This document shows positions 57,931 through 64,000 of a DNA stretch of 64,000 nucleotides, in pieces (the first letter of the stretch is position 1; each line of letters starts with the position of its first letter). The notes beneath the pieces are model-generated. The model saw nothing but the letters and a program-made list of their open reading frames with translations. It had not been told where the DNA came from and ran no database searches. The position numbers were made by a program, and so were the translations under genes. The DNA is from Plumapathes pennacea (lineage: Eukaryota; Cnidaria; Anthozoa; Antipatharia; Myriopathidae). The stretch spans positions 15,509,069 through 15,573,068 of the forward strand of contig OZ038463.1 of assembly GCA_964036295.1 (NCBI GenBank), given 5' to 3'.

Positions 57931-60086
57931 AATGGTACTGTACTGTGCTCAAGTGGATGACATGTTCAGAGCCAAGTATTTTTTTTCTATGTGTACCTTT
58001 TTGACACAAGGTTTTGTTATTTACTTATTTGTTGGAGGGTTGTTTGCTTTTTATGAAGGAAAACTTCAGTACAGTTATGTAATATAAGTGGCAATAACAT
58101 GTGAGTATATAAGGCCAGCACCAAGGTAGACAGTAACCAATGTTGTAACAACAAGTTTAAACCCTTTCATACCTAAGAGTGATCAAATTCAATTTTCTCC
58201 TTCATTTGAAAGTGTACTGTACAGTATAGAGAATATATAGCTTTTTGTACCTTTTTGGTTAAGTGAATACTGACTAAACTGTCACTTCTCACTACATAAT
58301 TTATTTTATATATTAATGTATTTTGAAAAACCTGAGAGATTCTGCATTTAGGCTTGGGAGTGACAGGGTTGTTTACCTGTATTAAGTTCATGATAGTTAT
58401 TATTCCCTTATCCTCCAAGGGATTGTGCTCCTGCATGCTTTTGGTTGGAGAGTACGTTCCTACTTTTTCCTACAAGGTTTTGGGTTTTCGTACCAGGCAA
58501 GAGCACTTGATGAAGCTTATATAACACAAATGTATGATAAAAAGGGCACACAATGATTAGTGTGCTGTATGATGATGATGACAATAAGATTAAGAATAAA
58601 AAAATTGATGCTGATATATATGTTGTTTTCTTATTGGGTCAGAGCTTAGTAACACAAAGTTACTATATTTCAGACCACTCTTTTTCTCCTTTAAGTGTTC
58701 AGCACTTAATACGCTTGCCCCATCAACTACAACAAGCTGGTTACATCAAAGGTCGTATAAAATAGACACATTACTTCTATGTTTATTTTTTTGCGTCGAA
58801 ACTTTTAATATATGCCAGTGCAGGACGGAGTGAGGGGGTATCTGCGATTATCGTATTTCTAGTATGCAAATAAGTTTTATTTTTCATCATTTTTTACGAC
58901 TCAGATTGAGTTTGCAGGAGGTTTTAGTTCACGCATTATGGCTCGCGTCAGCAATGTCCGCCATATTTTGAAAATCTGGTCGTATGATACAAAACAAGCA
59001 ATAATTCATAAATTGTTCACACTGAATGCAGAGAGGAGACATGAAAATACACCTAAGGCTTTCTAGTACATAATAGAACTAGAAAACCTTTTTGAAAACG
59101 ATAGAAACACTGTTTTGTTGCCATCATATCAATGAGGGGCCTGGGCACTAGTACACCATTAAAGACTAATCTGCAAGCGCTGCCGTTATAACGAGTGCGG
59201 TGACCCCCCCTTTTTTATTTAATATATTTTAAGAAAATAAGACTGTCCATTACATATCCAAATTTAAATAAATTTTCACTGCTCAATTTTGAAATATTCC
59301 CATTGAATCACTGTTACGATGTGTTGCAAGGTGTTTCACAGGAAGCGTGAAAATGACCAAATTGCTTATTATTTCATTAGCTTGATTTTTTTTTTTTACT
59401 TTTTATTTTTCATTTTTTGCTACTTTAGGCGTTTCACAGGAATGATGTTGTGTAATCACAATAACAATACTACATTCTCTCTTCTGGCACTTTTTTCATA
59501 TTTCCATATTGTTGTCACATAGCAAAGTAGGTCTAAACCACAGCCATGTAGCACGGAAACAAGTACCGTAACCCCACCCCCCCCCCCCCCCCCCTTTTTT
59601 TCCAAGTACTATAGCTAATTAATAATTGTGCAAAGTTTCAAAAGAAAATCACTGCAACTTCATTTTCGATGGAATCACCTTAAAGTGGAGGGAGCGTTTC
59701 GGGGCCCGTTTTTTATACAAACTATTTAATGAAAAGTAAACGAATCAAAAAATTTAAAAATCGTTGACACGGTATTGGAGAAGAAAGTTTTGTCTACAGC
59801 TCACGACAATTTGAGTATTATTGACCAAAACGCTCGAAAGTAGTTTTGTTTCCCGAAAGACCTGAGTTTTCGCGAAAATCTTTCATCGGTCTGATCTTGA
59901 TCGCCCTCTACCTTTAACATGTATGAAAAATGTAATACTAAATCTGCATTCTACAGTCTCAGACCTTTACAAGGATATATTGTACGCCGTGTATATATGT
60001 AAAATAGCAACGCTACAAGGTTTTCTTTTTTTTAAATTTTCCTAGAATATTTTTGAGGAACGCGCGAACCTTTATCGAGACCTTAA

Positions 60087-60205
60087 AAAGCCCCGGTTGC
60101 AAAGTTGTTCCACATCACGAAAATAGAAGGTAAATATCTGTAAACTGCAGCCCGGCCCAGAGCCCGGTTGTTTCACCTTTTGCCGTTTCCATTTAGGTTT
60201 TGGTG
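60087..60205. promoter_or_regulatory. ASRGL1 upstream region
   Basis: Only about 120 bp between the end of the transposon nest and the start codon, so the core promoter or 5' UTR either fits here or lies in the hairpin arm. Confidence 0.5.
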
Positions 60206-63200
60206 ATGTCTGTGTTTGAGCCGTGCGTTATAGTGCATGGTGGTTCCGGTGATATTTGTCAACTGGACGACGAGTTACTTACTCGTAGTATCGTTGGGGT
60301 GCAAGAAGCGGCAACGGTTGGCTATCAGACTCTTCTAAAGGCAAGTAATGCTAACAGTGCTCCACCTGTTTCACTGTACAAAGAAAAATCCTCCTCCGAT
60401 CACGCGATTACATTTTCATTTTGTTACCTTATGTTCGTTATGTTTGCTATCCGCCATCATCTTCATATGAAAGGCTTAGTACTGGTCCTTGTTCTAAAAC
60501 AGAGACTGTATATTCTCACTCATAGCATCTCCATTATGAATTTAAGAGTGACAGCGAGCAGAAGGGCTGAAAATGCGAGAAATAAAGGCCAGGAGTCGGA
60601 CTTATCTTGTTTCTTTTTTCAGGGTGGCAGTGCACTGGACAGTGTCGAGGCAGCTGTGAGAGGTATGGAGACCTGCCCAGAATTCAATGCTGGCTGTGGT
60701 TCATACCTCACAGCGGAGGGAGCAGTGGAGATGGATGCTCTTATCATGGATGGAAGTACTTTGAATACAGGTGCAATTTCAAAAGTAACTAAACTAAGAG
60801 AAGCGCTTTGACACAGTTAATGTTCTCGTGACCTCATGTTACAGGTGCAGTTGCCTGCGTCTCAAGTATTACCAACCCAGTGTCGCTTGCACGCCGTGTA
60901 ATGACAGACACCCATCATTGTCTGCTGGTAGGTCAAGGTGCGCTAAAGTTTGCTCAAACAATCGACTTCCCAATCTTGAAAGACTCAAAAGACTTAATTG
61001 CACCAAGCAGGCAGGAGTTATATTTGAACAAGCTGAGGTCAAGCCCAGGTGTTGTGCAGGATGCATGTGTGAACACTGAAGAAAAGCAGACTACTCTGGA
61101 GCGACCAGAAATGAAGCCGCAAGGCTGCGATGAAACTGGTCATGACACAGTTGGAGCTGTTGCGATGGACCGAGAGGGAAGAATCGCTTGCGCCACATCA
61201 ACAGGTTTGTTAATGTTACCATGACAACCACCTCTACCATGGGCTCGGTTGTGCGTCATATTTATAAAAAGCATGACTGACCCGGTTGTTCAAAGTCCGA
61301 CAAACAATAATGCAATCTGTACCAAAACTCGCACAGACTGATTGCTGTTTTAAAGTGCCTGCAAAGGATCACACGATTTTCTATATCTAGATTACGCATA
61401 AGTAAAGTACACGAGCGCTTGATACGCGTTTTCACATGACTACTGACCCCCCTCTCATAGGGGGACTTTTCTTCAAACAATCTGGCCGTGTTGGGGACTC
61501 TCCACTGGTGGGCTCAGGTGGATACGCCAATCAGGTGGCCGGTGCATCAACCACAGGCCACGGAGAGTCCATCATGAAAGTGGTCCTTGCCCGTGACGTA
61601 GTCTACAAGATAGAAAATGGAGACCAGCCACAGGAAGCTTGTGTTAAGGCCGTGAAGAGGATGTCTAAGGAGACAGGTGTTTATATAACTTTTAATAAAC
61701 GGTAGAATGGGTTTAATTTTTGAATGTCGCTAATCACTAACTTATAGCGATCAAGAGTTAAAATTAGTTGCAACGTGTGATTTTTGTTTGACCGTGGTGC
61801 ACACAACTCGAAAACAATGTTTTGCTCAAGAAAAATGAAGCTTGCACATGCACCGGATGTGAAGACGTGCTTCTGAATTAGATGGTAACCGCGCCTAAGT
61901 GGCGTGACGTCAACGGCGGAGCCACCAGTTTATTTCGGCGGTTTCATCACAGTAGTTACACCACAGGCAGCCCAGGCTCCAGGGGTCTGTCTGTCTGTCA
62001 CACAGTGATATGTGATACCTTTGTTATTACGAAACATGACCGTTGACGATTATAAAGAAATGTATGGGGATTTTGGTCCTTCGCCGAACGGCGGTCTTCG
62101 GCAACTATTAAACCTAAAAACTGGCTAAATATGTTTAGTTGCGCGTTATCTTAACTCTTTCCGAACGTAAGCTCGCTGCGCTCGCTTGAACCGGTAAAAA
62201 TTTCGGGGTGAAGAAGAGCATCCCGAAATTTTTACCGGTTCCAGCGAGCGTAGCGAGCTGACTTTCGGAGAGAGGTAAGATAACGCGCAACTAAACATAT
62301 TTAGCCAGGTTTTAGGTTTAATAGTTGCCGAAGACCGCCGTTCGGCGACCGACCAAAATCCCCATACATTTCTTTATAATCGCCAACGGTCATGTTTCGT
62401 AATAACAAAGGTATCGCATATCACTGTGTGACAGACAGACAGACCCCCGGAGCCTGGGCTGCCTGTGGTTACACACTTTCGAAAAACTTGTGCTGTTTCT
62501 GAAACGTCAAATCAAAACTTCCAAGAATTTGCAACATGCAGTTAGTTTGAATAAATGTCATTCCCTCATAACACGTCATAAAATCGTTTACCCAGACCTC
62601 CTGTATGCTGTCTTACGGCGTATGCTCGAGGAAAATGCTCTAGAAAGATTTCTATGGTTTTATCAGCTTTTATTTTTATGATTTGGAAGTGTTGAAAATA
62701 GCACTACATAATTGCACAAAAGCGATGCGAAGTAATACACGCATTCTAAATGTAGGATTACTACAACTCCATTAATGGATTTCATCGAACTAAAAGATGT
62801 CTGAGATGACTCAGTGTGCCGGCGGGAGGGACCTTCTATGAAATTGTTCCCTCGTTTAATCGCAAAAACAAAAAGCGAATGCTGTCGAGCTTAGGTTTGC
62901 TTGAAGTTTGACAGGCTATACTTTGGTTTCTATTAACCATAATATTGGTCCAGTTACGCTGCTGTTAATTCTACACCTGATTTGTGCAGAGACAATCAAC
63001 TGCGTGGCGTAAAATTTTACTATGCACGATAAAAACTCCGCCATCTCTGGTCGATGGGTCTTCTTCCAGTTATTTTGCATTGCATTTAACAACTAATTAA
63101 ACTGCCTAATCAATCAGTATCGTCTAAAGTCTAAACAACATAACTTTTTCACCTTCTTTTTCATCGAACATGCGCCGTAAGAAGTGGCAGGGTCTGGGTA

Positions 63201-63547
63201 CGAGATTACATACGCTGCAACATTTGCTTCTTTTGGTAAATTTTCCCAGACGCAAACGGTACTTCATGTAGGAGGTAATTTAATGAAAATTCAAAAGCCG
63301 TCCCCCGTGTTTATATGCTGTGACTCTTCGTTTGTTTCATATAATTTATTCATTTGTTCATTCAGGTGGACAGGGAGGCGTCATCAGTCTGGACAAACAT
63401 GCGCAGTTTGGTCTTGTATGTAACACCGAAGGCATGTTATGGGCCTCGGTAAAAGATGGAATACTCAAATACGGAGCGAGGCCTGGAGAGGAGTTGGAAA
63501 TGGAAGTGAGAATATCCAAGCCTGACAGCAGTGAACTCCTGAAGTGA
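60206..63547 (+). CDS. ASRGL1: Isoaspartyl peptidase/L-asparaginase (ASRGL1)
   Basis: Five exons: 60206-60340, 60623-60770, 60845-61204, 61461-61676, 63366-63547; 346 aa. It is an Ntn-hydrolase: VIVHGGSGD at the N-terminus, [29 protein letters not shown] and MDALIMDG in the alpha part. The autocleavage site is [11 protein letters not shown], where Thr becomes the N-terminal nucleophile. [14 protein letters not shown] and [12 protein letters not shown] form the substrate pocket of the beta part. The proenzyme splits itself into alpha and beta chains in the cytosol and hydrolyses beta-aspartyl peptides and asparagine. It is longer than the human protein by an insert before the cleavage site (about residues 125-175 region). 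Intron 1 starts with GC (GCAAGT), a GC-AG intron, the only in-phase option. Intron 4 holds a 508-bp foldback element. Confidence 0.95.
61961..62468. mobile_element. 508-bp foldback (palindromic) element with 5-bp TSD
   Basis: Starts CCACAGGCAGCCCAGGCTCC and ends with its complement. Arms of about 245 bp are nearly identical, including TCTGTCTGTC, CCGAACGGCGG and ACCGGTAAAAATTTCGGG, around a tiny loop GAAGAAGAGC. TTACA flanks both ends (61956-61960 and 62469-62473). It lies in ASRGL1 intron 4. Confidence 0.93.
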
Positions 63548-64000
63548 TTGAAAGCCGGCGTTGAACGCATATCACGAACTAAGCTGCCTCCAATGTTGGT
63601 CTGTGGACAAACGTGGTCAGTCAGTACTGATTTATGCAGCATGCTTGCGTAGGACCTCCCGGCATGCCGCGCGCGCTGGGGATTGGTTAATTGACAGTCT
63701 ATAAACACCCACACTCACGGAGAATCAACGTTGCGATACTTTTTTTTATGTCGGCTGCTCTAGTCTCTTCTTGGATTCGCTTTCTCTTTCTGGTAACCAT
63801 AGTACGTCTGATCATTCCTTTAGTTCTCATTTGATTACTTATGAAGTTAACGTTCCGAATTTTCGTCGGCCTCTTCAAAAAACTCTCTGGTGTGTGAGAG
63901 TTGTGTCAATTAATGTTCTAGATATGTGCACTCTCAAAAACAACTTGTATAGACTAGTTTTAGCTGCCCCAAGCCATTTAAGCCTCGGGCTTTGGCTGTA
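63548..64000. other. Downstream of ASRGL1, no gene seen
   Basis: 3' UTR and spacer. No coding exon or repeat is recognised up to the window end. Confidence 0.6.

Larger units (their letters stand above)
55532..59679. mobile_element. Second TTAA-flanked element carrying Helitron-like coding sequence
   Basis: Ends GGTGATTCC and GGAATCACC are exact 9-bp inverted repeats next to TTAA at 55528-55531 (shared with the Kolobok-type element) and 59680-59683. Inside are a decayed Helitron-type N-terminal coding region (55921-56812) and about 2.9 kb without a recognisable gene, including a T-rich stretch and a C run at 59573-59594. The short repeats alone are modest evidence; the matching TTAA makes the call. 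Confidence 0.65.
49861..60086. mobile_element. Old hairpin element split by two nested TTAA transposons
   Basis: The left arm 49865-50182 and the right arm about 59684-60082 are diverged inverted copies. Both start GGTCYCGATAAAGGTT and share TTGTAGCGTT, ATAAAGGTCT-like TAAAGGTCT and CCGTGTCARCGA inward. Outer flanks are TTGA (left) and TTAA (right), a probable decayed target duplication. The interior is occupied by the two elements at 50187-55527 and 55532-59679. Without those, the hairpin is only about 720 bp. Confidence 0.75.

Noticed and set aside
63358..63714. 118-codon minus-strand frame
   Set aside because: Antisense shadow of the last ASRGL1 exon and its 3' UTR.

Overview
This is a 64-kb stretch of an AT-rich, intron-rich animal genome. 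The host genes are all eukaryotic, with GT-AG introns, and the mobile DNA (Kolobok-type transposon, Ty3/gypsy element with a tRNA-Leu primer site, tRNA-derived SINEs, many hairpin MITEs) fits an anthozoan cnidarian such as a coral or sea anemone. The genus cannot be fixed from sequence alone.

Seven host genes lie in strictly alternating orientation. (1) 158-9048 (+): a tyrosine-decarboxylase-like PLP enzyme, 5' end outside the window. (2) 10260-15208 (-): exosome subunit EXOSC7/RRP42, complete. (3) 15338-20623 (+): an RNF114-like RING/zinc-finger/UIM E3 ligase. (4) 21469-30314 (-): a 225-aa coiled-coil protein whose C-terminus resembles that of CEP290. (5) 30674-40496 (+): EDEM2, GH47 family, 12 exons, 551 aa. 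(6) 42982-49357 (-): inositol monophosphatase IMPA1, 277 aa. (7) 60206-63547 (+): isoaspartyl peptidase/L-asparaginase ASRGL1, 346 aa. Pairs 2/3, 4/5 and 6/7 are head-to-head. The first two share gaps of about 130 and 360 bp. The third pair was split by a 10-kb nest of transposons.

Mobile DNA takes up much of the rest. A young Ty3/gypsy retrotransposon (24413-29620, minus strand, identical LTRs) sits in the large first intron of the coiled-coil gene's body. It has a textbook -1 frameshift signal, an in-frame TGA inside gag and a frameshift in the integrase tail. Between IMPA1 and ASRGL1, an old hairpin element is split by a 4.1-kb TTAA element carrying Helitron-like (DUF6570-type) coding sequence, and next to that by a 5.3-kb Kolobok-type transposon. 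The Kolobok-type element carries a THAP-domain transposase and a convergent gene for a P2X7-receptor C-terminal ('ballast') domain. A separate 1.8-kb DNA element with a 6-bp target duplication lies in an intron of the RING gene. Numerous foldback MITEs, two clear tRNA-derived SINEs and several tandem repeats fill introns and spacers. The host genes do not form a pathway. They are housekeeping genes for RNA decay, ubiquitination, ER quality control, inositol recycling and peptide repair, placed next to each other.
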